Assembly: GCF_020786625.1 (NCBI RefSeq)
Contig: NZ_JAJGRC010000001.1
Coordinates: 496,001-560,000, forward strand
Source: Salinicoccus sp. RF5
Lineage (GTDB): Bacteria; Bacillota; Bacilli; Staphylococcales; Salinicoccaceae
Length of the DNA stretch: 64,000 bases
Direction of reading: 5' to 3'
Numbering within the stretch: position 1 is the stretch's first letter; each line of letters opens with the position of its first letter. A program made the position numbers and the translations under genes. Of this stretch, positions 51,414 through 60,108 are shown piece after piece. Under the pieces are notes generated by a model. The model was not told the DNA's origin, did no database searches, and saw only the letters and a list, made by a program, of their open reading frames with translations.

Positions 51414-51447
51414 TAACATCCTTTTCTATATCTGTCGTTTTGTTGCG

Positions 51448-51690
51448 CTATTGTTCGAAGAGTCTATTGAGTTCCTGTTCACGCTTCAGCTTTGCAGGGG
51501 TCACGTCATTGCCGAGCGGATCGATGACCGTGAGGCCAGCGAGGTTGTCGAGCACCTGTCCGCGGAACTGGCGCATATAGTCTTCCCTCAGCTGCTGCTG
51601 CTCCGCACGCTCTTCATCCGTCAGCCCAATCTGCTTCTGCTTCCTTGCAAGTTCATTGATCCTATCGAGTCCTATAATCATAATTACCAT
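51448..51690 (-). CDS. DUF896 family protein (YnzC-like)
   Basis: Up to 80 residues, mostly helical: LDRINELARKQKQIGLTDEERAEQQQLREDYM and VIDPLGNDVTPAKLKREQELN are diagnostic of DUF896. Small cytoplasmic protein, possibly SOS- or sporulation-linked in Bacillus; no role known here. The start could be 51690 or 51681. Confidence 0.88.
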   Translation of the reverse strand: MVIMIIGLDRINELARKQKQIGLTDEERAEQQQLREDYMRQFRGQVLDNLAGLTVIDPLGNDVTPAKLKREQELNRLFEQ

Positions 51691-51749
51691 CTACCTTTTA
51701 ATATTGATACTCTCTATTGGCTATATTATCCTCTGTATATTGAAATGTC

Positions 51750-52232
51750 CTAGACGACCATCTTTGCGTCCAACCACTTTCTGAGGGCGGCCATCTGACT
51801 GTTGTAGCGCGCCGCCTGAAGCTCCTCGGTCAGTGAAGCGATGGTCTCACGTTTGAGTACGGATTTCCATGAATCCTCCGCCTCGTCCATCAGACTGCCG
51901 AGGATGCACTGGTCATCCTCCTCATCAAGCTCAAGCATGCCTTCGAGAATGCCGCTCGGTGTATAGAGGGACTGCTGCCCTTCTATCGCAACATATATAT
52001 CATATACCCGTATATCCTCCGGAGGCTGCTTCAGCTTGAAGCCGCCCTTCGTGCCCGGAACGGAAGTGATCAGTTCCGCACTGCCCATTTTCCTTAGCAG
52101 TTTCTGAAAATACGTCGGTGACGCGCCGATCTGTCTGCTGATTTCTTCACTGTGAAGCACCGCCCCGTCCGGGAGCATATTGAGCAGCAGTACCGCATAG
52201 ACCGACTGTTCAACGCCTGTCTTCATTTTCAT
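51750..52232 (-). CDS. Rrf2 family transcriptional regulator
   Basis: 160 residues. Winged helix VEQSVYAVLLLNMLPDGAVLHSEEISRQIGASPTYFQKLLRKMGSAELI and SVPGTKGGFKL. It has a single cysteine (DQCILG), so no [2Fe-2S] IscR-type cluster is expected. Divergent from the GNAT gene; target unknown. Confidence 0.88.
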   Translation of the reverse strand: MKMKTGVEQSVYAVLLLNMLPDGAVLHSEEISRQIGASPTYFQKLLRKMGSAELITSVPGTKGGFKLKQPPEDIRVYDIYVAIEGQQSLYTPSGILEGMLELDEEDDQCILGSLMDEAEDSWKSVLKRETIASLTEELQAARYNSQMAALRKWLDAKMVV

Positions 52233-52394
52233 GCCTGATCACTTCCCTTCTGTGTAAACCGGATAATTGTTGTCCAGATTGAAATAAATTCTAACAGATA
52301 GACCTGCTCCATTCAAATGTAACGACTTGGCGCAAAAACAGCACAGAGTTTCATCTTTACTTTATAATCGAAATGGTGAAAGGAGATGCATACC

Positions 52395-52892
52395 ATGCAT
52401 ATCAAGGAGATTAAAAACATTGAAGAAGATAGGATGGAATTATCCCGCCTCTTCCAGGAAGTCGTTGCCCATGGTGCCTCGATGAACTTCCTGCACCCGA
52501 TGAGCGATGAAACGGCACTCCGCTATTGGGATGGCGTCCTGTCGGAGTATGTTCAGCTATACGCAGCGATACTCGACGACAAGATTGCAGGAACAGTCCA
52601 GCTCCACCTCAGTGATAAGGAAAATGGCCAGCACCGGGCGGAAATCGCCAAACTGATGACACACCCGGATGCCCGTAGGAAAGGGGTCGCAAAGTCATTA
52701 CTCCAGCATGCCGAACAGGCGGCCATGCGGGCGGACCGATGGCTGCTGCTACTGGATACCGAGAAGGATGGGCCGGCGAATTTCCTCTATCTGGCCGAAG
52801 GCTACAAGAGTATTGGTGAAATCCCTGCCTATTCACAAGATCCTTTTGGAGAATATAAGGATGTTACTATTTACTACAAACATTTGAAATGA
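52395..52892 (+). CDS. GNAT family N-acetyltransferase
   Basis: 165 residues. Acetyl-CoA loop RKGVAKSLLQHAEQAA preceded by AEIAKLMTHPDAR, then LYLAEGYKSIGEIPAY. Substrate unknown. The ATG at 52395 has AAAGGAG 9 bases upstream; the ATG at 52386 abuts that site. Confidence 0.87.
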   Translation: MHIKEIKNIEEDRMELSRLFQEVVAHGASMNFLHPMSDETALRYWDGVLSEYVQLYAAILDDKIAGTVQLHLSDKENGQHRAEIAKLMTHPDARRKGVAKSLLQHAEQAAMRADRWLLLLDTEKDGPANFLYLAEGYKSIGEIPAYSQDPFGEYKDVTIYYKHLK

Positions 52893-52952
52893 TTGCGGGA
52901 AGTGACTTTGTAATCAGACAGAAGGAGCAGATATGCCGTTTCTGTCCATAAA

Positions 52953-52991
52953 AAGAGACGGTGTGGGACTACTCAGCCCACACCGTCTCTT
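52953..52991. terminator. Bidirectional terminator between the GNAT and rhodanese genes
   Basis: Perfect 15-base stem, arm AAGAGACGGTGTGGG, with A and T runs outside. Confidence 0.9.
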
Positions 52992-53003
52992 CAGTTATTT
53001 GTA

Positions 53004-53315
53004 TTATTTACCCTGTACAGTTCTTCCTGTCCAGGCACTCATGCCGCCACGCACGTTTACCACATCGGCATCATTCTTCTTGAGCATCTTGGCTGCCCGC
53101 TTGCTTCTCATGCCGGACTGACAGATTACATAGACTTTCTTATCTTTCGGGTCATAGTTCCCCACTTCACTGAGCGGTACGTTTTTGGCCCCTCTGATAT
53201 GTCCGCTGCGGAATTCGCGGGGTGTCCTTACATCCAGCAGCACCGCATCCTTATTGATTTTCTCTTCTAACTCTGAAGTTGTGACTGATGGTACACTATT
53301 AAAAATTGAAAACAT
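53004..53315 (-). CDS. Rhodanese-like sulfurtransferase
   Basis: 103 residues, single rhodanese domain: LLDVRTPREFRSGHIRGAKNVPLSEV, active-site loop CQSGMRSKRAAKML with the catalytic Cys, then VVNVRGGMSAW. Moves sulfane sulfur between carriers. The ATG at 53315 has AGGAGTG upstream. Its promoter is flanked by two CsoR/CstR-like palindromes, suggesting induction by reactive sulfur species (or copper). Confidence 0.92.
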   Translation of the reverse strand: MFSIFNSVPSVTTSELEEKINKDAVLLDVRTPREFRSGHIRGAKNVPLSEVGNYDPKDKKVYVICQSGMRSKRAAKMLKKNDADVVNVRGGMSAWTGRTVQGK

Positions 53316-53405
53316 TCGATCACTCCTATTTTTGATTTTACGAACTTTTGAAGTTTCCATACCTTCCTGAAAACATTCATCTCATATATATTCTTACCCA
53401 ATAAA

Positions 53406-53464
53406 ATACCCTTAAGGGTATAATAAAATAATCTCTGCAATATGTCAAATACCCCGTACGGTAT
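53406..53464 (-). promoter_or_regulatory. Rhodanese promoter flanked by two CsoR/CstR-like operators
   Basis: Core promoter: TTGACA (53443-53448), 17 bases, TATTAT (53420-53425). A perfect palindrome ATACCCTTAAGGGTAT (53406-53421) overlaps the -10, and a near-palindrome ATACCCCGTACGGTAT (53449-53464) abuts the -35. Centres are 43 bases apart, about four helical turns. The ATACCC…GGGTAT shape is that of CsoR-family operators; no csoR/cstR gene is in the window. Confidence 0.65.
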
Positions 53465-53638
53465 TAAAGCTTGCATTGATTGTTAAAGTCCAATTAAAAA
53501 TTCAAGTTTGTTTTCTTTAGTGAATAAAGATTATGGGTAGATATTCTATATGTCCAACCAAATGGCGTTAATCAGCAGATCCACGAAAGGCTGCGCATGC
53601 CATGACAATTCAATTTCATGAACAGGAGAGATGAAGAG

Positions 53639-54478
53639 ATGAGAAATGTTGAATTCCATAATGGAAACACGATGCCACAGATAGGCCTGGGTGTATTCAG
53701 GGTCGAAGATGGCGAGGAATGTAAAAATGCAGTCAAACATGCGATTGTGAGCGGCTACCGCAGCATCGATACGGCAATGATCTACAAGAATGAAAAGAGT
53801 GTCGGCGAAGGTATAAAGGAAGGCATGAAGGAAGCAGGAATCGACCGTTCTGACCTTTTCATAACTTCCAAGCTTTGGTTTGATGACTTCGGCCGTGGAA
53901 ATGTCGAGAAGGCCTACGGTACGTCACTCGAAAACCTGGACCTCGACTACCTCGACCTGTATCTCGTCCACTGGCCGGGCACTGATGAAGAGCTCATGAT
54001 CCAGACTTGGCAGGAGATGGAACACCTGTACAACAACGAACGGGTTGAGAACATCGGCGTCAGCAACTTCACGATCCAGCACCTGGAAAGGCTGCTGCAG
54101 CGTACCGACGTCAAACCGGTCATCAACCAGGTCGAATACCACCCCTACCTTGTACAGAATGACCTGAAGCTGTTCCTCGAGTCCCGCAAGATCATCATGG
54201 AGTCCTGGTCGCCCCTGATGAACGCCAAGGTGCTCAATGATGAGACCATCAATGAGATTGCTTCTGAAACAGGAAAATCCCCGGCACAGGTCGTCATCAG
54301 ATGGAATATCGAAAATGGACTCGTCACCATACCGAAGTCCGTTACACCTGAAAGGATTGAGGAGAATATAGATGTATTCGACTTCTCCCTCAGTGACGCG
54401 CAGGTCAACCGGATCAATCTGCTGAACAGGAATGAGCGCAATGGATCCGACCCTGCGACATTCAATGGGAAGAAATAG
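53639..54478 (+). CDS. Aldo/keto reductase
   Basis: 279 residues, TIM barrel. Tetrad residues are visible: Asp and Tyr in SIDTAMIYKNE, Lys in ITSKLWF, His in YLVHWPG. NADPH site IPKSVTPERIEEN. Reduces small aldehydes or ketones; substrate not predictable. The ATG at 53639 follows AGGAG at about 9-10 bases. Confidence 0.93.
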   Translation: MRNVEFHNGNTMPQIGLGVFRVEDGEECKNAVKHAIVSGYRSIDTAMIYKNEKSVGEGIKEGMKEAGIDRSDLFITSKLWFDDFGRGNVEKAYGTSLENLDLDYLDLYLVHWPGTDEELMIQTWQEMEHLYNNERVENIGVSNFTIQHLERLLQRTDVKPVINQVEYHPYLVQNDLKLFLESRKIIMESWSPLMNAKVLNDETINEIASETGKSPAQVVIRWNIENGLVTIPKSVTPERIEENIDVFDFSLSDAQVNRINLLNRNERNGSDPATFNGKK

Positions 54479-54510
54479 ATAGTAATCGTCCAAACTATAT
54501 TACGAACACA

Positions 54511-54550
54511 AAAGATACCCTTGGCGGGGACATCCGCCAAGGGTATCTTT
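54511..54550. terminator. Bidirectional terminator between the aldo/keto reductase and Bcr/CflA genes
   Basis: Perfect 17-base stem (arm AAAGATACCCTTGGCGG), 6-base loop, T runs on both strands. Confidence 0.92.
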
Positions 54551-54568
54551 GTCGTATTGCATGCTGAC

Positions 54569-55774
54569 TCAGTCTATAGCCGGCTGCTGCTTCACAAAAC
54601 CGAAGTATATGATCAGTGCAGCCATGCTGCAGAGGATGGCGACGAGCCCCAGGGGCCACGCGGCCTCGTCCCCTGCCATGCCGACGATTGGGGAGACAAC
54701 CGCACCGCCGATGAACGGCAGCAGACCAAGGAACGCCGACGCGCTTCCGGCGGATTTCTTCTGGTTCTGCATACCAAGCGAGAACGCGGTCGTCGTCACC
54801 AGCCCGACACTCGATACGACGAGAATCAGGGCGATGAGCATCGGCAATAGGGAGAGCTCAAGCAAGACCACCATCACTAGCACTACACTGCCGGTGACGG
54901 ACATCAGCACCCCCATCAGCAGTATGCGCACTTCGTGCATGAATGAAGACAGCCTGCCGGTCGCCTGGGCTGCGACGATGATCCCAAGCCCATTCATCGC
55001 GAAAATGAGCGAGAACTGCTGGGGTGAGACGCCATAGATGTTCTGCAGGACAAAAGGAGAGCCCGCTATGTAGGCGAACATGGCGGTCATGATCAGCGCC
55101 TGGGTGAAGGCGATGCCCATGAACACCTTATCCCTGAAGAGATCCCCGAAAGTTTTGATGACCGCAAACACATTGCCTTCGGAACGGTTCGATTCATCGA
55201 GCGTCTCCCCGAACATGAATGAAACCGACAGGAGCAGGAGCACGCCGATGGCTGCGATGACCAGGAAGATGACAGGCCATGAACCGAAGTTGAGGATCAA
55301 GCCGCCTGAAATCGGAGCAAGTATCGGTGCCGCCCCATTGACCAGCGCGAGCAGGGCAAATGCCTTCGTCAGCTCCTTGCCCACATACATGTCCCGGGCC
55401 GCTGCCCGTGCAATGACGATGCCCGCTGCGCCTGTAAACCCTTGGATGAAGCGGAGCAGCACGAACACCCATATGTTGGCGATGAAGGCGCATAGTGCAG
55501 AAACCACCGCATATATGGCAAGTGTATATAGGAGCGGCCGCTTCCGCCCCATGATGTCGCTGAGCGGACCGAATATGAGCTGGCCGGCAGCAAGGCCGAT
55601 CAGACAGGCCGTCAGACTGAGCTGGGCGAGCGATGCGGTCGTATCAAGATCCGAGGCCACAATCGGCAGTGCCGGCAGATACATATCCATCGACAATGGA
55701 CCAATCGCAGTCAGCAGACCAAGCAGCACGACAATCCAGACCTTCCGGGATTTTTCTTCATGATTCACATTCAT
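54569..55774 (-). CDS. Bcr/CflA family multidrug efflux MFS transporter
   Basis: 401 residues, 12 membrane helices. N-terminal PLSMDMYLPALPIVASDLDTT is the Bcr/CflA hallmark, followed by GPLSDIMGRKRPLLY (loop 2-3 motif). Exports drugs such as bicyclomycin or phenicols in known members; substrate here unknown. Confidence 0.92.
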   Translation of the reverse strand: MNVNHEEKSRKVWIVVLLGLLTAIGPLSMDMYLPALPIVASDLDTTASLAQLSLTACLIGLAAGQLIFGPLSDIMGRKRPLLYTLAIYAVVSALCAFIANIWVFVLLRFIQGFTGAAGIVIARAAARDMYVGKELTKAFALLALVNGAAPILAPISGGLILNFGSWPVIFLVIAAIGVLLLLSVSFMFGETLDESNRSEGNVFAVIKTFGDLFRDKVFMGIAFTQALIMTAMFAYIAGSPFVLQNIYGVSPQQFSLIFAMNGLGIIVAAQATGRLSSFMHEVRILLMGVLMSVTGSVVLVMVVLLELSLLPMLIALILVVSSVGLVTTTAFSLGMQNQKKSAGSASAFLGLLPFIGGAVVSPIVGMAGDEAAWPLGLVAILCSMAALIIYFGFVKQQPAID

Positions 55775-55881
55775 GCGGCACCTCTTCTTATATCATATTT
55801 CTGATGATTAAACGCCCGCTTATCATTGGCCAAGAAACAGGCCGCAATTGAACATTCAAAAAGGTATTGAAACATTGGATA

Positions 55882-56301
55882 TCATTCTTCAAATTCTATG
55901 TCGTCGTATGCATGAGTCCAATGATAGGGTTGAAGTGCTTCCAAAGTTTTAAATTCAATGTTGTCATGGTAGTTGCTTGTCACCGCAACCTTAACCCCTC
56001 TGCCCCAATAAAGTAGACGTTCCTGACATGTACCACATGCTGTCAGTATTTTAAATGCACTACTTTCATCATCTCTGACCAGACATAAGGAGTGTGTGAT
56101 AACTTCTGCCTCTTTATGTGCCTCCAGTATCGAACCTGTTTCAATGCAAAGTTCTGTAGAAGCATTAATGACTTCTGGAGCTACGGACGTATAAATTTTC
56201 CCTGATTTTGTGTACATAGCCGCGGCTCCGCCCCAACCTTTTGGATATCTATTTTCTATCAACTCTTTTGCTTCTTCAAATAAAAGTTGCTCTATACTCA
56301 T
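55882..56301 (-). CDS. Cytidine/blasticidin-S deaminase-like protein
   Basis: 139 residues. Zinc motifs of the cytidine deaminase superfamily: ASTELCIETGSI (C-x-E, the Cys variant of HAE) and ACGTCQERLLYWG (CxxC). Length and motifs suit a blasticidin-S deaminase-like or free nucleoside deaminase. AT-rich compared with its neighbours, so perhaps acquired. The ATG at 56301 follows GGGTGG; no close partner gene. Confidence 0.78.
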   Translation of the reverse strand: MSIEQLLFEEAKELIENRYPKGWGGAAAMYTKSGKIYTSVAPEVINASTELCIETGSILEAHKEAEVITHSLCLVRDDESSAFKILTACGTCQERLLYWGRGVKVAVTSNYHDNIEFKTLEALQPYHWTHAYDDIEFEE

Positions 56302-56461
56302 TTCATCCACCCTCTCAATTATTTAATATAGAAATTGTTTTTATTTTTCATTTCGGCGTCAAATCCATTTAGAGTCAAAGATTATGATGCAACCGGAAAT
56401 AGGCAGTTATATACTGCAGCCGGTTTTCCCTAGAATAAATGATTCATCTCCATAAAAGAAG

Positions 56462-56491
56462 CCCCAAAGCTGATTTGGTTCAACTTTGGGG
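56462..56491 (-). terminator. Terminator of the nucleoside-hydrolase/ribokinase run
   Basis: CCCCAAAG/CTTTGGGG with a 14-base loop and a CTTCTTTT tail on the minus strand. Confidence 0.65.
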
Positions 56492-56518
56492 GATGCGGCG
56501 CCTTCAGGCGGCCATTCA

Positions 56519-57388
56519 CTACTCCATCTCTTCCTGCTTCGGCATGCCGCTCTGGGCACCGAGCTTCTGCACGGAGAGGGAGGCGGCTTTATTGGCGAAA
56601 GCGACCGCTTCTTCAAGCAGCCTACCCTCCGCCAGCGCCACGGCAAGTGCGCCATTGAATGTATCTCCGGCGCCTGTAGTGTCCGTAACTTCAACCTTCT
56701 CCGTCGGCACTGTGATCATCCTGTCCTCACTGAAGAAGGAAGCGCCTTTGGCGCCGTTTGTGATGATCAGCCTGTCATGGAATTTCGGCAGGCCGTCTGT
56801 ATCATATGCAAACAGCTTCTCCGCTTCATTATCATTTGGTGTGATATATGCGGCCTTTTCCCAATGTATATCATCCAGCTGCATGGCAGGCGCAGGATTG
56901 ATGATGACGGGTACGCCGAGCGTCCCGCAGAGATCGAGGATGTGTTCAATGGTCCGTTTCGGAATTTCGAACTGGATGAGGACATAGTCACTTGCTTCGA
57001 TCTGATTTTTGAACCCGTCCACATAATCCGGGGTGACTTCACCGTTGGCGCCGGCAATGATGATGATCCGGTTGTCATGGTTTGAGACGATGATGTTGGC
57101 GAGTCCGGAGGAGATGCCTGCCTCCGTTTCTATGCCGTCCGTATTCACACCCTGGGCTTCGAAATTATCAATGAGGGTGGCACTGAACGGATCATCCCCG
57201 ACCTTGCCGATCATATGTACTTCTGCCCCGAGTCTGGCAGCGGCGACGGCCTGGTTTGCCCCTTTGCCGCCGGGCAGGGTTTTGAAGCTGTCGCCTGAGA
57301 TTGTTTCACCCTGCTCGGGCATGTTTTCGGCAACAGTCACGAGGTCCATATTGATGCTGCCGATGACTGTAATCCTAGGTGTTTTCAT
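56519..57388 (-). CDS. rbsK: Ribokinase
   Basis: 289 residues, PfkB family. N-terminal GSINMDLVTVAENMPEQGETISG, LPGGKGANQAVAAARLG, and the C-terminal anion hole/base DTTGAGDTFNGALAVAL. Phosphorylates ribose to ribose-5-phosphate. The ATG at 57388 follows GGGGTGG and overlaps the nucleoside hydrolase end by 14 bases; the open frame upstream is not coding. Downstream of the hydrolase that releases ribose, so the pair forms a salvage step. Confidence 0.93.
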   Translation of the reverse strand: MKTPRITVIGSINMDLVTVAENMPEQGETISGDSFKTLPGGKGANQAVAAARLGAEVHMIGKVGDDPFSATLIDNFEAQGVNTDGIETEAGISSGLANIIVSNHDNRIIIIAGANGEVTPDYVDGFKNQIEASDYVLIQFEIPKRTIEHILDLCGTLGVPVIINPAPAMQLDDIHWEKAAYITPNDNEAEKLFAYDTDGLPKFHDRLIITNGAKGASFFSEDRMITVPTEKVEVTDTTGAGDTFNGALAVALAEGRLLEEAVAFANKAASLSVQKLGAQSGMPKQEEME

Positions 57389-58331
57389 GTGATTCCACCC
57401 CGCCATACGATTCAAGGATCTCTTCAAACAGGTTCCAGAATGCTTCCTGGTCCACTTCATGGGCAAATCGTGTATTCGGAATACGTCCAGTGACACCGAG
57501 CAGATCGACTGCAGTCGCACCGTATGTGAATTCACCTTTCGTCTCGATCGCCACATGCACATGCTTGAAGCCGAACAGCTCCGGCTTCAGCAGATACATC
57601 GTCGTGCATGCATCATGAATCGGTCCGCCGGCCATGCCGAAGTGCTCCTGATACATATCGCCGAAGAATACGAGCAGCTCGGAGACGAAGTCCGCCACTT
57701 TGTTGTCGACCTTTGCGATCTGCTTCTGGACGTCGTCCGTCGCAATGACCTCATGGGTGGCATCCAGACCGAACATCACAATCGGCATACCGCTCTCATA
57801 GACCACTTTGGCAGCTTCGGCGTCCACATATATGTTGAATTCCGCGGCAGGTGTCCAGTTGCCGAAGGTGCCCCCGCCCATCAGTACGATCTCTTCTATG
57901 TTGCGTTTTATCTCAGGCGCTTTGACGAGGGCCATGGCGATGTTCGTGAGCGGGCCGGTCGGCACCAGGGTCACCTTTTCTTCAGACTGCTTCACCTGGT
58001 CGATGATGAAATCCACCGCATGGCCATCTGTCTTCCTGCTCACCGGTTCCGGCAGCACAGGGCCGTCCATACCGGACTCCCCGTGGATTTCCGTCGCAAT
58101 CTCGCTATCCTTCACAAGCGGGCGGGAGGCACCCTGCACCACGGGTACATCGAGGCCAAGCAGATCCTTGACCTTCAATGCATTGACCGTATTCTTCTCC
58201 ACTTCCACGTTTCCGGCGACCGTAGTGATGCCGAGGATGTCGAGGCTGCTCCTTCTCGAAGCGGCGATGATGATGGATATCGCATCATCATGTCCCGGAT
58301 CACAGTCCAGTATTACTTTTCTCGCTGTCAT
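57375..58331 (-). CDS. Ribonucleoside hydrolase (IUNH family)
   Basis: 318 residues. Calcium-binding DCDPGHDDA at the N-terminus, LVPTGPLTNIAMAL, EFNIYVDAEAA and HDACTTMYLL complete the site. It splits nucleosides to base plus ribose; pyrimidine or purine preference cannot be read from the sequence. Followed by ribokinase. Start has AGGAG 9 bases upstream. It begins 19 bases after the CDF transporter gene. Confidence 0.93.
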   Translation of the reverse strand: MTARKVILDCDPGHDDAISIIIAASRRSSLDILGITTVAGNVEVEKNTVNALKVKDLLGLDVPVVQGASRPLVKDSEIATEIHGESGMDGPVLPEPVSRKTDGHAVDFIIDQVKQSEEKVTLVPTGPLTNIAMALVKAPEIKRNIEEIVLMGGGTFGNWTPAAEFNIYVDAEAAKVVYESGMPIVMFGLDATHEVIATDDVQKQIAKVDNKVADFVSELLVFFGDMYQEHFGMAGGPIHDACTTMYLLKPELFGFKHVHVAIETKGEFTYGATAVDLLGVTGRIPNTRFAHEVDQEAFWNLFEEILESYGGVESHENT

Positions 58332-58350
58332 ATTCTACATCTCCTGTTCT

Positions 58351-59238
58351 TCAATATGGATTGACGTGAACATTCACATCCATCACTTCTTCATGGTTTT
58401 TCAGCAATGTCTGCTTGACGACCCTTGCGACATGATGCCCCTCTTCCACGGTAATGTCCGCATCGACGCTGATCTTGATGTCGATGATGACGTAGGAGCC
58501 GTGCGAGCGCGCAATCAGGCGGTCGATTTGCCTGACCTTATCGATGTTCACCACCGTCTCCCGCATTTCCTCGGTTTCATCCTCATTCAATACGACTTCA
58601 AGCGTCATGCTGACGGCTTCTTTCGCGAGTTGGAACCCCATATACATGATGATCAGTGCAATGATGGCACTGGCAATGGGGTCAAGGTATCCGAGGTACG
58701 GTATGCCGTAGGCGGTGCCGATGATGGACAGCCCGATGCCGATGAGGGCGACGACGGAGGATATCGCATCCGACCGGTGATGCCAGGCATCAGCGATGAG
58801 CGCCGGGCTTTTTATCCTTGTCCCAAGCCTGTATTTATATTGGAAAAGCACTTCTTTGACCACGATGGAAAATATGATGACATACAGCGCAATCATCGTC
58901 GTATAGTTCTCTGCAGTGCCTGTGATCAATGAGACGATCGCATTGTAGATGATTTCGAACCCCACCACTACAAGTAGTATGGCCACAATCAGGGTGGCCA
59001 CATTTTCGGATTTGCCATGTCCGTATGGATGCTCGCTGTCAGGCGGTTTCTGTGCGGCCCGGATGCCGACGAGCACAGCGATGGAACTCACCACATCCGA
59101 AGCCGAATGGGCGGCGTCGGCAACGAGTGCGCGGCTGTTCCCGAGTATACCCCCCACCGCCTTCAATACTGCGAGGAGCAGGTTCACCGCAATGCCGATC
59201 ATTGTCGCAATCTGTGCTTTCCTGTATCTGTTACTCAT
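58351..59238 (-). CDS. Cation diffusion facilitator family transporter
   Basis: 295 residues, six membrane helices and a C-terminal cytoplasmic domain. Metal-site motifs ADAAHSASD in helix 2 and ADAWHHRSD in helix 5 (both HxxxD). Exports Zn, Fe or Mn; which one is open. Just ahead of the nucleoside hydrolase gene in the same direction. Confidence 0.93.
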   Translation of the reverse strand: MSNRYRKAQIATMIGIAVNLLLAVLKAVGGILGNSRALVADAAHSASDVVSSIAVLVGIRAAQKPPDSEHPYGHGKSENVATLIVAILLVVVGFEIIYNAIVSLITGTAENYTTMIALYVIIFSIVVKEVLFQYKYRLGTRIKSPALIADAWHHRSDAISSVVALIGIGLSIIGTAYGIPYLGYLDPIASAIIALIIMYMGFQLAKEAVSMTLEVVLNEDETEEMRETVVNIDKVRQIDRLIARSHGSYVIIDIKISVDADITVEEGHHVARVVKQTLLKNHEEVMDVNVHVNPY

Positions 59239-59307
59239 GATTCAGCCCTCTTTTACATGCATTGTCACTTCATACTATCATATTCCCCTGTTCATGGAAC
59301 AAAAAAA

Positions 59308-59325
59308 CAGAACCTTGCGGTTCTG
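59308..59325 (-). terminator. Terminator of the SCO1-like gene
   Basis: CAGAACC/GGTTCTG, 4-base loop, then seven T. Confidence 0.85.
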
Positions 59326-59328
59326 CTT

Positions 59329-59940
59329 CTATTGGGGGCCTTCCTCTGCGAGCGTCTCCACATCGGAGACGATCTCCTCAAGCGGAAATTCCGTATCGCC
59401 GGTATCTACACCCGGGTAGTCCTTGATGATCTTGCCCTGCTGGTCGATCAGGTAGAAACTGATGCCATGTGTCACCTGGTTGCTGCCTTCAGGCGGCGGT
59501 GCCACGATGGTCTTGAAGTTGCTTTCAGCGAATCCCCTGATGAAATCATAATCATAGCCTGTCACCAGCTGCCAATCCACACCTTCAGGAACATTGTAGT
59601 ATTCGATATAGTCGGTCAGCACTTCAGGCGAATCCGTTTCGGGATCGACGGAGAAGCTGAGGACACCATAATCCTCGACGCCCCGGGCCTCGAGTTCTGT
59701 GACCACTTCCGTCATATTCACCGTCATCGGCGGGCAGACCGTGGCACAGTTGGTGAAGATGAAGTCGAGCAGCCACACCTTGCCTTCCATATCTTCCCTT
59801 GTGACTGTCTCCCCATCCTGATTGGTCACTTCGAAGTCATCGACCGTATTGCCGTAGCGTGACATCGTCTCGACACCGGAGGCGCTGCAGGCTGACAGGA
59901 CAAGCGTTAAAATAAATACAATAAAAATAGACTTCCGCAT
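59329..59940 (-). CDS. SCO1/SenC family copper chaperone lipoprotein
   Basis: 203 residues. Signal peptide with lipobox LSAC at about 15-18, then a thioredoxin-like domain with copper site TNCATVCPP (CxxxC) and a third ligand His in VTHGISF. Delivers copper to the CuA site of cytochrome c oxidase in known members. The ATG at 59940 follows GGAGG at 7 bases. Confidence 0.92.
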   Translation of the reverse strand: MRKSIFIVFILTLVLSACSASGVETMSRYGNTVDDFEVTNQDGETVTREDMEGKVWLLDFIFTNCATVCPPMTVNMTEVVTELEARGVEDYGVLSFSVDPETDSPEVLTDYIEYYNVPEGVDWQLVTGYDYDFIRGFAESNFKTIVAPPPEGSNQVTHGISFYLIDQQGKIIKDYPGVDTGDTEFPLEEIVSDVETLAEEGPQ

Positions 59941-60056
59941 CAATAACCCTCCGATTTCTGGTTAATTACAACTATATCAAATAAAGCAGTCACAACAACC
60001 TGTAAAAAAGGGCAATTTGTGAAAATAGTATGGCATATTCCCTACAGACACCATAA

Positions 60057-60086
60057 AAGGGAGTCTCCAGTACTGGAAACTCCCTT
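60057..60086 (-). terminator. Terminator of the DHA2 exporter gene
   Basis: AAGGGAGT, TCCAG pair with CTGGA, ACTCCCTT across one mismatch, then TTTT on the minus strand. Confidence 0.75.
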
Positions 60087-60108
60087 CAACACTCCTCTAG
60101 CCGTTCCC

